64,000 bases of DNA, taken from contig CAYMEV010000005.1 in NCBI GenBank assembly GCA_964389675.1, positions 105,086-169,085 on the forward strand. Reading direction: 5' to 3'. Origin of the DNA: CAYMEV01 sp964389675 [NCBI: uncultured Candidatus Sumerlaeota bacterium]. Its GTDB lineage: Bacteria; CAYMEV01. The position numbers and the translations under genes are program-made. The notes beneath the pieces were generated by a model. That model worked only from the letters and a program-made list of their open reading frames with translations, was not told the DNA's origin and made no database searches. The stretch's first letter is position 1; the number at the start of each line of letters is the position of its first letter. Shown in pieces: positions 54,291-63,750 of this stretch.

Positions 54291-54815
54291 ATGGATCAGA
54301 AGATACTCATAGTAGATGATCAGGCAGTGGTAAGAGAAGACCTGAAAGAAAAATTTGAAAAGAAAGGCTTTGTTGTTAAGATCGCTAAAGATGGTCTGGA
54401 AGCTCTTTCAGATTATCGCAGTTTCTCCCCGGACATTATTCTATTGGATGCAATGATACCAAAATTGCATGGATTTCAGGTATGCAAAGCTCTTAAGGAT
54501 CAGGAAAAATGCAAAATACCCATAATCATAATGACTGGTGTTTATCTTAAATCCAATTATAAATATGAGGCCATAAATAAATATAAAGCTGACAGCTATG
54601 TCACAAAGCCCTTTGACTACGACCAGCTCTTCAGTGAGGTCTATAAGCTGCTGAATATTAAATCAGACCTCACACTGGATGAAGATGACGACCTCAGGTT
54701 TTTTTATAATGATAACAGGGAAGAAGAAGATCACACAGATATAAAAAAAGATAAACCTGAAACAGATGATGACATTGATAAGCTTTTAAAAAGAACCTTG
54801 AAGGACTTTTTATAA
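54291..54815 (+). CDS. Single-domain response regulator with short C-terminal tail
   Basis: A 174-residue protein with an intact receiver domain (about 1-120): DD near 9-10, acceptor Asp in PDIILLDAMIPKLHG, ITGV and the Lys of TKPFDY (written TKPF). The acidic tail after 130 ends in DDIDKLLKRTLKDFL, which matches the repeated motif of the kinase encoded next. There is no DNA-binding domain. I chose the ATG at 54291 because MDQKILIVDD aligns with the start of the neighbour (MAKKILIVDY); an ATG five codons earlier is possible. It is 130 bases upstream of the kinase gene. Confidence 0.8.
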   Translation: MDQKILIVDDQAVVREDLKEKFEKKGFVVKIAKDGLEALSDYRSFSPDIILLDAMIPKLHGFQVCKALKDQEKCKIPIIIMTGVYLKSNYKYEAINKYKADSYVTKPFDYDQLFSEVYKLLNIKSDLTLDEDDDLRFFYNDNREEEDHTDIKKDKPETDDDIDKLLKRTLKDFL

Positions 54816-54870
54816 TTTTGACCATATTTTTATTGTATTTTTCTTTCAATTATGTTAGATTGTGTTAATG

Positions 54871-54909
54871 ATATTTACACGTATAAATGTTTTACATAAA
54901 AGTAAATAT
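54871..54909. promoter_or_regulatory. Separated inverted repeat upstream of the receiver-kinase gene
   Basis: ATATTTAC (54871-54878) and GTAAATAT (54902-54909) are perfect inverse copies whose centres are 31 bases apart, about three helical turns. A TTGTGT / TATAAA pair (54860-54865 and 54882-54887, 16-base spacer) lies across the left arm and could be the promoter. The region is AT-rich, so chance is possible. Confidence 0.25.
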
Positions 54910-54945
54910 TGATCAGAATTACAAAATATTTAATAGGGTATCTAA

Positions 54946-57900
54946 ATGGCAAAAAAAATTCTTATAGTCGATTATGAACCAAAAAGCTTGGAACAGACCG
55001 TTAAACTGCTTCAAAATGCAGGGTATGAAATTATCAAGGCCAAAGACGGGCTTGCTGCCATAGAAGTATTTAATAAAGAGAACCCTGATGCTGTTGTTCT
55101 CGCTGCCATGCTTCCCAAAATGCACGGGTTTGAGGTTTGCCGTACAATAAAGAAAACTGAAGAGGGAAAGAAAACCCCACTATTAATCACGACAGGTGTT
55201 TATAAGGGAGAAAAATATAAAAGGCAGGCTCTTACTGAATATGGAGCTGATGGCTTTTTTGAAAAACCATATAACCCTAATGAATTCCTGTCATACTTAG
55301 GTGAATTGCTTAACCAGGGTACACAGGAAAATGCCCAGGTAAAGCCAATTGACCTTGATACTGACCTTGAAGCCAAGCTTGAGGATACCCTGTCAGGTCT
55401 TATGGAAATAGGTTCTGACAGTGATGTTGTATCAACTGATACCAATCTGGAGGCCAAGCTTGAAGATACCCTGGCGGGACTTATGAATGTGGAGGAGGAA
55501 GAACCAGAAGCCCCTGCAGATAAGGACTCTGATACATATTTCAATCCGCTTGAGCTTGCATCAGACCAGGAAGAAGAAAGTGCCTCTGAAGATATTAATA
55601 AATTAAAAGAGGAAGAAAAGGCCCCTGAAGAAAATATCAGCGCTGAAAATGAAAAATATGATATATCAGATATAGATGAAAGGCTTGAAGACACACTGTC
55701 ATCAATGCTTAATGATGAAGAAGAGCCTCAGATAAGAGAAGATACTGACATTGATAAGAGACTGCAGGAAACTCTTTCCGGTCTTAATATTTCCGAACTC
55801 TCCGGATTTACCGGGAAGGAAGCTGAAGCTGAGCCACCTGAAGATGCCACTATTGAGTTTGATACCCTGAATGCAATAAGGGAAAAGGAAGAGAAAGAAA
55901 TGGCAGAGGCAGAGGCTGAGCCCAAAGAAAAACCTGAAGAGATAAGAGAGGAAAAGATAGATAAGGAACCCGAAGAAGAGATACTCAGAGAAGAGACAAA
56001 AACGGACATAATAGAAAAATATGGGCAGTACGAACTAATTGAAAAGATAGCTACAGGAGGAATGGCAGAGCTCTTTAAGGCCAGAAGGATAAATGTCGAG
56101 GGTTTTGAAAAAATTGTCGCCATAAAAAGGATCCTTCCTCATCTTGCAGAAGACAAAGAATTTATTACAATGTTCATTGACGAAGCAAAGCTTGCGGCAC
56201 AGCTTACACATCAGAATATTGTGCAGATATACGATCTTGATAAAGTAAATGGCAGTTTCTACATAGCTATGGAATATGTAAAGGGCAAGAATGCAAGGGC
56301 TGCTTTGCACAAACTCAAGAAAAGAGGAAATATTCTGCCTATTGAAATTACCTTGTTCATAATTTCAAAGGTCTGCAGTGCACTTGATTACGCTCACAGG
56401 AGAAGAGATTTTCAGAACCGGCTGCTGAACATTGTGCACAGGGATGTCAGTCCCCAGAATATTCTTTTATCATATGAAGGAGAGGTCAAGCTTGTTGATT
56501 TCGGAATAGCAAAGGCAGCCACAAAGGCATCCCAGACTCAGGCTGGTGCGCTGAAAGGGAAGATATTATACATGTCCCCTGAACAGGCCTGGGGGAAAAA
56601 GGTAGACAAGAGATCTGATATATACTCCATAGGAATAGTCCTTTATGAAATGCTAGCAGGAAAGCGCCTTTTCAGCGGTTCAAGCGAGATAGACATACTG
56701 GAAAAGGTCAGGAAATCCATTGTAACCAAGCCTTCAGAGCTTAATCCAAGAGTTACTGAAGAGCTGGACAGGATAGTTATCAAAGCCCTGGCAAAGGATC
56801 CAAAAGACAGATATCAGAATGCTTCTGACATGCAGCATGACATAGAGAACCTTCTTTTCAGTACAAAGCTTAAAGCGAGAAAGTACAGCCTGGCTCACCT
56901 GATGAAATTTCTATTCAATGAGGAAATGCTTGCAGAGGGCGAGGAGATTGATGGGAAAATTATCGATTATTTTGCAGAAGAAGAAAAGGAAGAAACACAG
57001 CCTTCAAAATCAGGAAAAGCCCCTGTTGTCGTGCCTCCCGCAGTTTCAAAAAAGGAAGCTGGTCAGGATGAAGCTGCAGAAACAATAGAAATAGATACTT
57101 TTAAGGATTTATCTTCTCAATCACAGCAGATGGCAACCTCAGATAAAAAAGACATACAGGAAGCCAAACAATCGATAGAAGAAGATTGGGAAGGCAGGGA
57201 TGTCGAACTGGATACGCATAAGGACCTTCCTCCCTATGAAGAGCCTCAAGCCGTTTACAGCGAACCAGTCAGTGAGGACAGGGAAGAAGAAGAGGAATTC
57301 GAGATACCTACAGGCCTCAGGAAAAAGAAAACACCTCTTCCATTAATTTTCGGAGGAATAGCTGCAATTATAATAATAATACTTGCACTTATCCTTTTTA
57401 CTGGCGGCGATGATGGCAAGAAACCGGGAGATAACGGCCAGAAGCCGAAATTTGATATCATCACGGAAGAGATTGATGGAAATGGTAATGCAGAGGTACT
57501 TACACCTGAAGAGATCAGAAGGAGAAAGGAAGAAGAGGAGAAAAAAGAAAGGATTGATTCTTTGATCTCAAAGGTTAATGAATCTATTAATAATGACAGA
57601 ATAGCGTTGGCGAGAAATTATATCGATGAGCTGAAAAAGGAAGACCCTCAGAATCCAAATATCACCTCCCTTGAAACAACCCTTCAGAAAAGGCAGAATG
57701 AGATAGAAGAAGAACAGAGAAGAGAAAGGGAGCTTGCTGAGCAGGATGAGATTGCAAGGCTTGAGGAACAGAAAGAAAAACAGATCGCTGATCTTCTCGT
57801 AAAAGCCGAGCAGGCACTGAATGATAAAAAATACGAGGAAGCAAAAACAATTGCAAGGAATATCCTTGATATAGAAAGCACACACCAGCGGGCATCACAA

Positions 57901-58494
57901 ATATTTGGGCAGGCAGAGATAGAGATGGACAGGATAGCAAAGGAGCAGGAGCAGAGGCAGCAGATTACATCACTTATATCCAGGGCTAACTCTCAGATTG
58001 AGAATAAGGAATATACCGAGGCAAAACAGACAGTCAATAATATTCTGGCAATAGATCCGAACAGCAGTGATGCAAATGACCTTCTCATAAGCATTGAAAG
58101 TGCTGAAAGAGCTGATAAAGCAGCAGAGCGCGAAAGGCTGAAACAGATGCGCATTCTTGATGCAGAAGCTGATGTGCCTCCTAAAATGACTGGATCTCTG
58201 AATATTGACCTCGCATACCTTGAAAGAAAGATCCCACATGACTTCAAGATAAGATTCCGCGAATTACAGACCAAATTAAGGAACAGGATACCTGTACAGC
58301 TTGATATAAGTGATACAGGCAAGGTAGAAAATGTAAGGTTCTCTCTCAGGAAAACAGATCTTGAATTACTTGAGAAATTCGGGTATACCACAGAAATTGA
58401 AAAGGCTTTGAAAGAAGTGGAATTTTCTCCTGCTATAAAGGACGGAATGAGGAGAAAATGCATCCACAATATGTACCTTAATATAAAATGGTAG
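54946..58494 (+). CDS. Membrane Ser/Thr kinase with pseudo-receiver and TonB-like end
   Basis: An 1182-residue protein. Residues 1-125 are a degenerate receiver: D9 is kept but Y10 replaces the second Asp, and A53 replaces the acceptor Asp. Residues 135-280 hold four copies of a DTDLEAKLEDTLSGL-like motif in acidic linker. The kinase domain (about 358-640) has K394, E413, HRD 498-500, N505, DFG 518-520 and SPE 544-546, so it should be active; HRDVSPQNILL is typical of myxobacterial-type kinases. A single membrane helix is at 797-818. Outside lie TPR-like and coiled-coil repeats (865-1065) and a TonB_C-like end (about 1085-1182; EKALKEVEFSPAIKDG). Three copies of E-[FIL]-DT motif occur at 302, 713 and 752. 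Confidence 0.88.
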   Translation: MAKKILIVDYEPKSLEQTVKLLQNAGYEIIKAKDGLAAIEVFNKENPDAVVLAAMLPKMHGFEVCRTIKKTEEGKKTPLLITTGVYKGEKYKRQALTEYGADGFFEKPYNPNEFLSYLGELLNQGTQENAQVKPIDLDTDLEAKLEDTLSGLMEIGSDSDVVSTDTNLEAKLEDTLAGLMNVEEEEPEAPADKDSDTYFNPLELASDQEEESASEDINKLKEEEKAPEENISAENEKYDISDIDERLEDTLSSMLNDEEEPQIREDTDIDKRLQETLSGLNISELSGFTGKEAEAEPPEDATIEFDTLNAIREKEEKEMAEAEAEPKEKPEEIREEKIDKEPEEEILREETKTDIIEKYGQYELIEKIATGGMAELFKARRINVEGFEKIVAIKRILPHLAEDKEFITMFIDEAKLAAQLTHQNIVQIYDLDKVNGSFYIAMEYVKGKNARAALHKLKKRGNILPIEITLFIISKVCSALDYAHRRRDFQNRLLNIVHRDVSPQNILLSYEGEVKLVDFGIAKAATKASQTQAGALKGKILYMSPEQAWGKKVDKRSDIYSIGIVLYEMLAGKRLFSGSSEIDILEKVRKSIVTKPSELNPRVTEELDRIVIKALAKDPKDRYQNASDMQHDIENLLFSTKLKARKYSLAHLMKFLFNEEMLAEGEEIDGKIIDYFAEEEKEETQPSKSGKAPVVVPPAVSKKEAGQDEAAETIEIDTFKDLSSQSQQMATSDKKDIQEAKQSIEEDWEGRDVELDTHKDLPPYEEPQAVYSEPVSEDREEEEEFEIPTGLRKKKTPLPLIFGGIAAIIIIILALILFTGGDDGKKPGDNGQKPKFDIITEEIDGNGNAEVLTPEEIRRRKEEEEKKERIDSLISKVNESINNDRIALARNYIDELKKEDPQNPNITSLETTLQKRQNEIEEEQRRERELAEQDEIARLEEQKEKQIADLLVKAEQALNDKKYEEAKTIARNILDIESTHQRASQIFGQAEIEMDRIAKEQEQRQQITSLISRANSQIENKEYTEAKQTVNNILAIDPNSSDANDLLISIESAERADKAAERERLKQMRILDAEADVPPKMTGSLNIDLAYLERKIPHDFKIRFRELQTKLRNRIPVQLDISDTGKVENVRFSLRKTDLELLEKFGYTTEIEKALKEVEFSPAIKDGMRRKCIHNMYLNIKW

Positions 58495-58537
58495 CTTATA
58501 TAAAAACTTATAAATTTTAAGAAAAGGAGAAGAGCAG

Positions 58538-58789
58538 GTGACGGAATTATCAAAACAACAAAGAGAATTTTATAAAAACGCCTTAGAAACGACGGAGAAG
58601 GAATACAAAGACCTTGAACTTGAAGTAGAGCGTGAACTTGCAGCTGTTAAAGAGAGGCTGAATGAGCTTCAGGCAAGAAAAAAGCATGCAAGGCAGATCT
58701 ATGATGCAGCATGCGCAATGCTTAAGGTTGAGAACAAACTCAGCAAACTTGACAAATCAGGTGGTGCTGACAAAAAGCAGGAATTATAA
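58538..58789 (+). CDS. Small coiled-coil protein
   Basis: An 83-residue hydrophilic protein predicted to form one long coiled coil (heptads through EKEYKDLELEVERELAAVKE and RLNELQARKKHARQIYDAA). It has no signal peptide. The start is GTG at 58538, eight bases after AAGGAG. It follows the receiver-kinase gene by 43 bases and is followed by a strong terminator, so it closes that transcription unit. It could be a partner or substrate of the kinase; function unknown. Confidence 0.65.
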   Translation: MTELSKQQREFYKNALETTEKEYKDLELEVERELAAVKERLNELQARKKHARQIYDAACAMLKVENKLSKLDKSGGADKKQEL

Positions 58790-58830
58790 GCATTTTATAA
58801 GCATTTCATAGGAACTGTTTATTTTTTATT

Positions 58831-58872
58831 TGCGGTTATGTTCATAAGAAAGGATGTAGCCGCATTTTTTTT
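58831..58872 (+). terminator. Rho-independent terminator
   Basis: A 13-pair stem (58831-58843 with 58852-58864; TGCGG/CCGCA at its base, four G-U pairs, closed by an 8-base loop) is followed at once by eight T (58865-58872). It ends the receiver-kinase and coiled-coil transcript just before the convergent amidase-like gene. Confidence 0.8.
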
Positions 58873-58877
58873 CATTT

Positions 58878-59453
58878 TCAGATTCCAAGGTCGGTTTCCT
58901 GGTATTCTTCAATAGAGTTTCTTATTGCTTCAGCTATCACAAAGAGGCCCTGATCTTTGATAAGTTCCATGTGAGAGCTGTTATACAGTGACAAGGGCTT
59001 GATAAGGACTGCCGGCATCATCAGCCCATTTATGCAGCAGAACTCCGGGTCATCTTCCTTCAAAGGCTTAATCACAACATTATCAGTATTCATATAGTTT
59101 TTAAGATTGGTGCCGAGTATATGTGAAAAGATAACCGTTGCATAATCGGCTGGCATATTGTATTCAATGATCAGCACATCATTCTGTGTTGAATCAACAT
59201 TCAGATGACCTGCTATATAGAGATGAACATTATGGTTGTTCGCATAATTATGCCTCTGCCAGTAGTCGCCTGTTAAGACCTTCTTGTCCAGATCATTTAT
59301 TATTACATCTATGCCCTTTTGCTGCAGAAGAAAAGCTGTCTTGCTCATATAATCCTTGACAATATCTGCTTCATAGATGCCGTATGCAAAACGACCTTTG
59401 TCATTTGGCTGACTGGACTTATATAGATGCTGTATATCCAGAGCTACTTTCAT
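58878..59453 (-). CDS. Amidase_3-like protein, possibly catalytically altered
   Basis: A 191-residue protein with the fold pattern of zinc N-acetylmuramoyl-L-alanine amidases: H9 in ALDIQH, E28 in IYEAD and H83 in IAGHLN match the three metal ligands, and QRHNYANNHNVHLYI matches the R-x-x-x-AN helix and strand. The position of the catalytic Glu (usually V-L-V-E) reads VLIK with K152. There is no signal peptide, so it is not obviously exported. It may be a phage-type or cytoplasmic relative, or a binding-only version. AGGAGG lies eight bases before the ATG. It diverges from smc. Confidence 0.55.
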   Translation of the reverse strand: MKVALDIQHLYKSSQPNDKGRFAYGIYEADIVKDYMSKTAFLLQQKGIDVIINDLDKKVLTGDYWQRHNYANNHNVHLYIAGHLNVDSTQNDVLIIEYNMPADYATVIFSHILGTNLKNYMNTDNVVIKPLKEDDPEFCCINGLMMPAVLIKPLSLYNSSHMELIKDQGLFVIAEAIRNSIEEYQETDLGI

Positions 59454-59477
59454 ATGATCATCCTCCTATAAATAATA

Positions 59478-59505
59478 TTGATTTAATTTGTATTTTTAGT
59501 AAGAT
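59478..59505 (+). promoter_or_regulatory. Possible sigma70 promoter of smc
   Basis: TTGATT (59478-59483) and TAAGAT (59500-59505) with a 16-base spacer lie in the 63-base gap before smc. Each hexamer matches consensus at four positions, so this is only a candidate. Confidence 0.3.
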
Positions 59506-59516
59506 GAAGCATATTT

Positions 59517-62500
59517 ATGCTGAAGTCAATATATATAAAAGGCTTTAAGTCATTTTGCAATCCTGTGATTCTGGATATTAATGCACCTATTATAGTATTT
59601 ATAGGTCCAAATGGCTGCGGAAAAAGCAATATATTCGATGCATTTCTCTGGATACTTGCTGAACAGAGCATAAAAAAGCTCAGGGGAGACAATGCCCAGG
59701 ACCTGATATTCAGCGGCACCAAGAAGAAACCGGCATCAAACTTTGCTGAAGTAACGCTGGAAATTGATTCATCCCATATATCAGATATTGAAGAAATCCC
59801 GCTTAACATCACAAGGAGGATATTTAGAAACGAAACATCACAATTTCTGCTGAATGATAAGAGCACACGCCTGTTTTATATAAAAGAAAAGCTTGGTGAA
59901 TATAATCTGAATATTTCACCCTTTTCCTTTATAAGCCAGGGAAATGTGGAGAACCTGCTTAATAAAAAACCATCAGAGCTCAGGGAGATATTTGAAGATA
60001 TTGCAGGAATATACAAATATAAAAAGATCATACAAAACTATAAGCAAAGCATAGAACAGAAATACTTCGAATTCAATGTACTGAAAGAAAAGAAGGAACA
60101 GATCCTTTCCAGGCTTGAAAGCCTGAGGTCTCAATCAGAAAAAGCCATAAAATACCAGCAGATTTATTCAGAAAAACAAAACCTGTATAAAGAATCTCTG
60201 ATACTTAAGTTCAGGCGGTATTTTGAAAAGGTTACAAAACACAAAACAGCCAAAATACAGCTTGACATGGATTATAAGGAATCTAATGCTCAGCATGAGA
60301 TACTAAACAGCAAAAAATTAGGCATAGCAAGGGATCTTGATAATATAATCCAGAAGATCAGGATAATTGATAAAGATTACAGCAACAGGTCAAAAAAGGA
60401 TATTGAATTGAAATCGAATAAAAATGTCCTCAATGAAAAGATTGACCTCAATGAAAAAGAAATAAAAAGGCTTGAGAATGAGATAGTCAAATCAGAAAAG
60501 CAGAATGAAGAGCTGAAATATAAACTTCAGATTGATCGGGATAAAATCCTGGCCCTGAATAAAAAAACAGATGATATTCATGTACAGTCATCTCAACTAA
60601 ATGAAAAGAAAAATGCTCTGGAAAGCATATTAAACAGCGGGGAGAATGAAGCCCGGGCTCTTAATTCAAAAATTCTAAAACTGTCTGAAGAGGTCTCTGA
60701 AGGTATGGACTTGATCAATGCACGAGAAAAAGAGCTGATAGAATTCCAGGGAATTCTCAAAAACAGAAAAGAACTGAAAAACAAGCTTGAATCAAGGCTT
60801 GATCAATTAAACAGGGAAAAAAACTCCTTACAGGGCCAGATCGAAGAAAATACACCTGTTCTTGAAGGGATTCAAAAGGAAATTGAAAATTTAACCAGGA
60901 AGATAAACAAAGAAAATGAGATATATAGCAAATTGTCCAGGAAGCTTCAGGAGATCAGAGAGGAAAAAATATCAGTGCAATCAAAGCTCGAAACACTCAA
61001 ATCCATTGAAAGAAAAGACAGGTCAGAGCCCTTGAATCTTAAAGGCTTAAAAGGCTATCTCGGGGTATTCTATGATATTTTTGAATTTAATGAATCATGC
61101 ATAAACTACATTGACCCATTTCTTGAAAGCCTTTCAGAAGCACTTGTGTTTAATGATAACAGGACAATGACCGAGTTTATCAATTCATATACTGACAGGA
61201 ATAGCCCCTCTGTCTGCGTAACCTCCCTTGAATTACTGGAAAAAAGCAAAGGGACTGCAGTCCTGTATAATAAAAATAAATATTTTATCCCCATAAAGCT
61301 CAAAAAGGATTTTTCACCTGAAGATCACGAAAATTACGCTAATGAGAAGTTATTACTGAAATCTCCGTTTATAATATGCAATCCTTTGAACTGGCCTCAT
61401 AAAAGCACTGTTCTGCATAAATTTAATATCAGGAAGCATGAAAGAAGAATATCGGAACTGAATGAAGATGAAAGACAGGCCGAAAAAAATGCTAAAAAAA
61501 TAGATATAATCCTTGCAGGCCTGGATAAGGAGATCCATATCCAGAAATCCAGCCTGGAAGAGTGCAATCACAAAATAAGCTCTTCAAATACAGGTATTAA
61601 ATCGCTTAGATCATCCATCTCTGAATTAAGGGATGAATTAAAAGCAAATGAGAGAGAAATAAAAATCTCTGAAGAAGAGATTAAAAAAATATCAGAATCC
61701 ACTGCGAAAATTCATGATCAGTTAAATGATACCAGCAGTGAGCTTAAAATATTAAGAGAGGAATATGATAACAGGAATCTTGAGCTGGAAACTCTAAGGA
61801 TAGAGCTTAATAACCATAAGGGAAAACTGCAGAAAAATGAATATACTCTCAGAAACCTGGACAATGAAACAGGCTTTCTTAAGAAAAGCATATCTGCAAC
61901 AGAAGACAGCCTGACCAATAATATGCTTAATCTTGAAGCAATTGAGGAGCGCATATCCCAGATTCATGATCTGCTGTCTTCATTCAGGGAGCAGCTTATT
62001 TTTTTCCATAATGAACAGGTTTTGATACAAAAGAAGATCTCAGAAACTGCAGAAGAAAAAAAGCAACAGATTAAAATAAGGAACAGCATACAGAAGGACC
62101 TGGATAATATCGACCGTCTTATACAGCAGCAGAAAGAAAAGACTTCAGGTATCCATGAAAGCATTCACAAAATTGATATTGCACTTGAAAAAGATAAAAC
62201 AATGCTTGAGATTACAAAAAGTGAATTCCTGGAACACTATAATGATGAAGATATTCTCTACAGCTATGACCTGGACATCAAAGTAAATGATGCTGCACTG
62301 GAAGGATACAAGAGCAGGCTTAAGAATATGGACCAGGAGCTTTCTGATATAGGCGATATAAATCCGCTTGCAATAAAGGAATACGAAAAGGAAAATGAGA
62401 GATACAAAGAGTATCTGCTGCAGATGGAAGATATACAGTCAGCAATAGAAGAACTGGACTCGCTGATCAGCAAAACGAACAGGGAAGCTCTTGACAGATA

Positions 62501-62960
62501 TTATAATACAATATATAGTATTGAAGAGAATTTTAAAAAGATTTTTGGAAAATTATTCAATGGAGGTAATGCCCAGATTAATCTTTTAGATACTGAAGCT
62601 TCTGATGAGGAGCTGCCAATCCCATGCCCGGATATAATAATCAATCCCCCCGGAAAAAATATAAATAAGATAAACCTTCTCTCTGGAGGCGAAAAGGCTC
62701 TTTCTGCCCTGGCTCTTATTTTCAGCCTTTTTCTGTATAAACCAAGCCCTTTTTGCTTTCTTGATGAAGTAGATGCTTCTCTGGATGAAATAAATACTGT
62801 AAAATTTATTGAGCTGGTCAAAGAATTTTCCATGAATACCCAGTTCTTTATAATTACCCACAATAGAAAAACTATGTCAATAGGTGACTTTATTTATGGA
62901 ATTACATCTGAGGAGAAAGGTATCTCAAAGGTCCTGTCCATATCCTTTGAGAACGAGTAA
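59517..62960 (+). CDS. smc: Chromosome segregation protein SMC
   Basis: A 1147-residue condensin ATPase that compacts and separates chromosomes. The N-terminal head has Walker A GPNGCGKSN (about 30-38) and FKSF near the start; long coiled coils run about 165-500 and 650-1000; the hinge lies between them (about 500-630) and is divergent, with few of the usual Gly. The C-terminal head has the signature LSGGEKALSALAL and Walker B FCFLDEVDASLDE. No scpA or scpB gene is in the window. The ATG lacks a strong ribosome site, but the FKGFKSF-type start leaves no room for another. Confidence 0.95.
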   Translation: MLKSIYIKGFKSFCNPVILDINAPIIVFIGPNGCGKSNIFDAFLWILAEQSIKKLRGDNAQDLIFSGTKKKPASNFAEVTLEIDSSHISDIEEIPLNITRRIFRNETSQFLLNDKSTRLFYIKEKLGEYNLNISPFSFISQGNVENLLNKKPSELREIFEDIAGIYKYKKIIQNYKQSIEQKYFEFNVLKEKKEQILSRLESLRSQSEKAIKYQQIYSEKQNLYKESLILKFRRYFEKVTKHKTAKIQLDMDYKESNAQHEILNSKKLGIARDLDNIIQKIRIIDKDYSNRSKKDIELKSNKNVLNEKIDLNEKEIKRLENEIVKSEKQNEELKYKLQIDRDKILALNKKTDDIHVQSSQLNEKKNALESILNSGENEARALNSKILKLSEEVSEGMDLINAREKELIEFQGILKNRKELKNKLESRLDQLNREKNSLQGQIEENTPVLEGIQKEIENLTRKINKENEIYSKLSRKLQEIREEKISVQSKLETLKSIERKDRSEPLNLKGLKGYLGVFYDIFEFNESCINYIDPFLESLSEALVFNDNRTMTEFINSYTDRNSPSVCVTSLELLEKSKGTAVLYNKNKYFIPIKLKKDFSPEDHENYANEKLLLKSPFIICNPLNWPHKSTVLHKFNIRKHERRISELNEDERQAEKNAKKIDIILAGLDKEIHIQKSSLEECNHKISSSNTGIKSLRSSISELRDELKANEREIKISEEEIKKISESTAKIHDQLNDTSSELKILREEYDNRNLELETLRIELNNHKGKLQKNEYTLRNLDNETGFLKKSISATEDSLTNNMLNLEAIEERISQIHDLLSSFREQLIFFHNEQVLIQKKISETAEEKKQQIKIRNSIQKDLDNIDRLIQQQKEKTSGIHESIHKIDIALEKDKTMLEITKSEFLEHYNDEDILYSYDLDIKVNDAALEGYKSRLKNMDQELSDIGDINPLAIKEYEKENERYKEYLLQMEDIQSAIEELDSLISKTNREALDRYYNTIYSIEENFKKIFGKLFNGGNAQINLLDTEASDEELPIPCPDIIINPPGKNINKINLLSGGEKALSALALIFSLFLYKPSPFCFLDEVDASLDEINTVKFIELVKEFSMNTQFFIITHNRKTMSIGDFIYGITSEEKGISKVLSISFENE

Positions 62961-62968
62961 CTGAAAAC

Positions 62969-63715
62969 ATGAAAAATCTTTCCAGTGCACTGAGAAATAA
63001 AGGCAGGATATCCAGAATTGCTGTATTAACAGGCTCAGGAATATCTGCTGAAAGCGGTATACCTACATTCAGAGGGCATAACGGGCTTTGGATGGATTAC
63101 AGAATAGATGATGTGGCTACCTGTGAAGGATTCAAAAAAGATCCCGGCCTTGTCTGGGAGTTCTATGAAAAAAGAAGGCTTGAAGTAATTAAGACTAAAC
63201 CTAACAGGGGACATTATGCAATTGCTGACCTTGAAGAGTCTGCTGTAAGTTCAGGAAGGAATTTTACGCTATGCACTCAAAATGTTGATGGCCTTCACAA
63301 AAGGGCGGGAAGCAAAAATGTACTGGAGCTTCATGGAAGCCTGTTTGAATCATTTTGTACCAAATGCGGGAAATCAGCAGGCCTTCCAGAAAATCCTCTT
63401 CCGCATCTGCCCCCGAAATGCCAGGAATGTAACGGCATGATGAGGCCGAATGTAGTGTGGTTTGGTGAACCTCTTGCACAGGATATAATTGAAAAGGCCT
63501 TCAGCTCAATGGATTGTGACCTTCTTATCATAGTCGGAACATCCCTTCAGGTATACCCTGTTGCATATCTGCCTTTCCTGGCACTTAAAAATGGTGCAGT
63601 CGTAATAGAAGTAAACATTACCGCTACTTCAGCCTCGGACTATTTTGTGTTCATAAAGGGGAAAGCAGGCCAGGTCATGAATGAGATAGCGGATACTATT
63701 AAAGGATATTTGTAG
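62969..63715 (+). CDS. Sir2-family NAD-dependent protein deacylase
   Basis: A 248-residue sirtuin that removes acyl groups from lysine using NAD. Motifs: GSGISAESGIPTFRG (NAD), TQNVDGLHKRAG, the catalytic His in ELHGSLF, a four-Cys zinc site (FCTKCGK and KCQECNG) and RPNVVWFGE. It follows smc by eight bases, so it is probably co-transcribed. Deacetylase versus desuccinylase type is not certain: the Tyr/Arg pair of CobB-type class III enzymes was not clearly found. Confidence 0.92.
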   Translation: MKNLSSALRNKGRISRIAVLTGSGISAESGIPTFRGHNGLWMDYRIDDVATCEGFKKDPGLVWEFYEKRRLEVIKTKPNRGHYAIADLEESAVSSGRNFTLCTQNVDGLHKRAGSKNVLELHGSLFESFCTKCGKSAGLPENPLPHLPPKCQECNGMMRPNVVWFGEPLAQDIIEKAFSSMDCDLLIIVGTSLQVYPVAYLPFLALKNGAVVIEVNITATSASDYFVFIKGKAGQVMNEIADTIKGYL

Positions 63716-63750
63716 GTAGATATAAATAAAAAAATGAACAGAAGCATATT

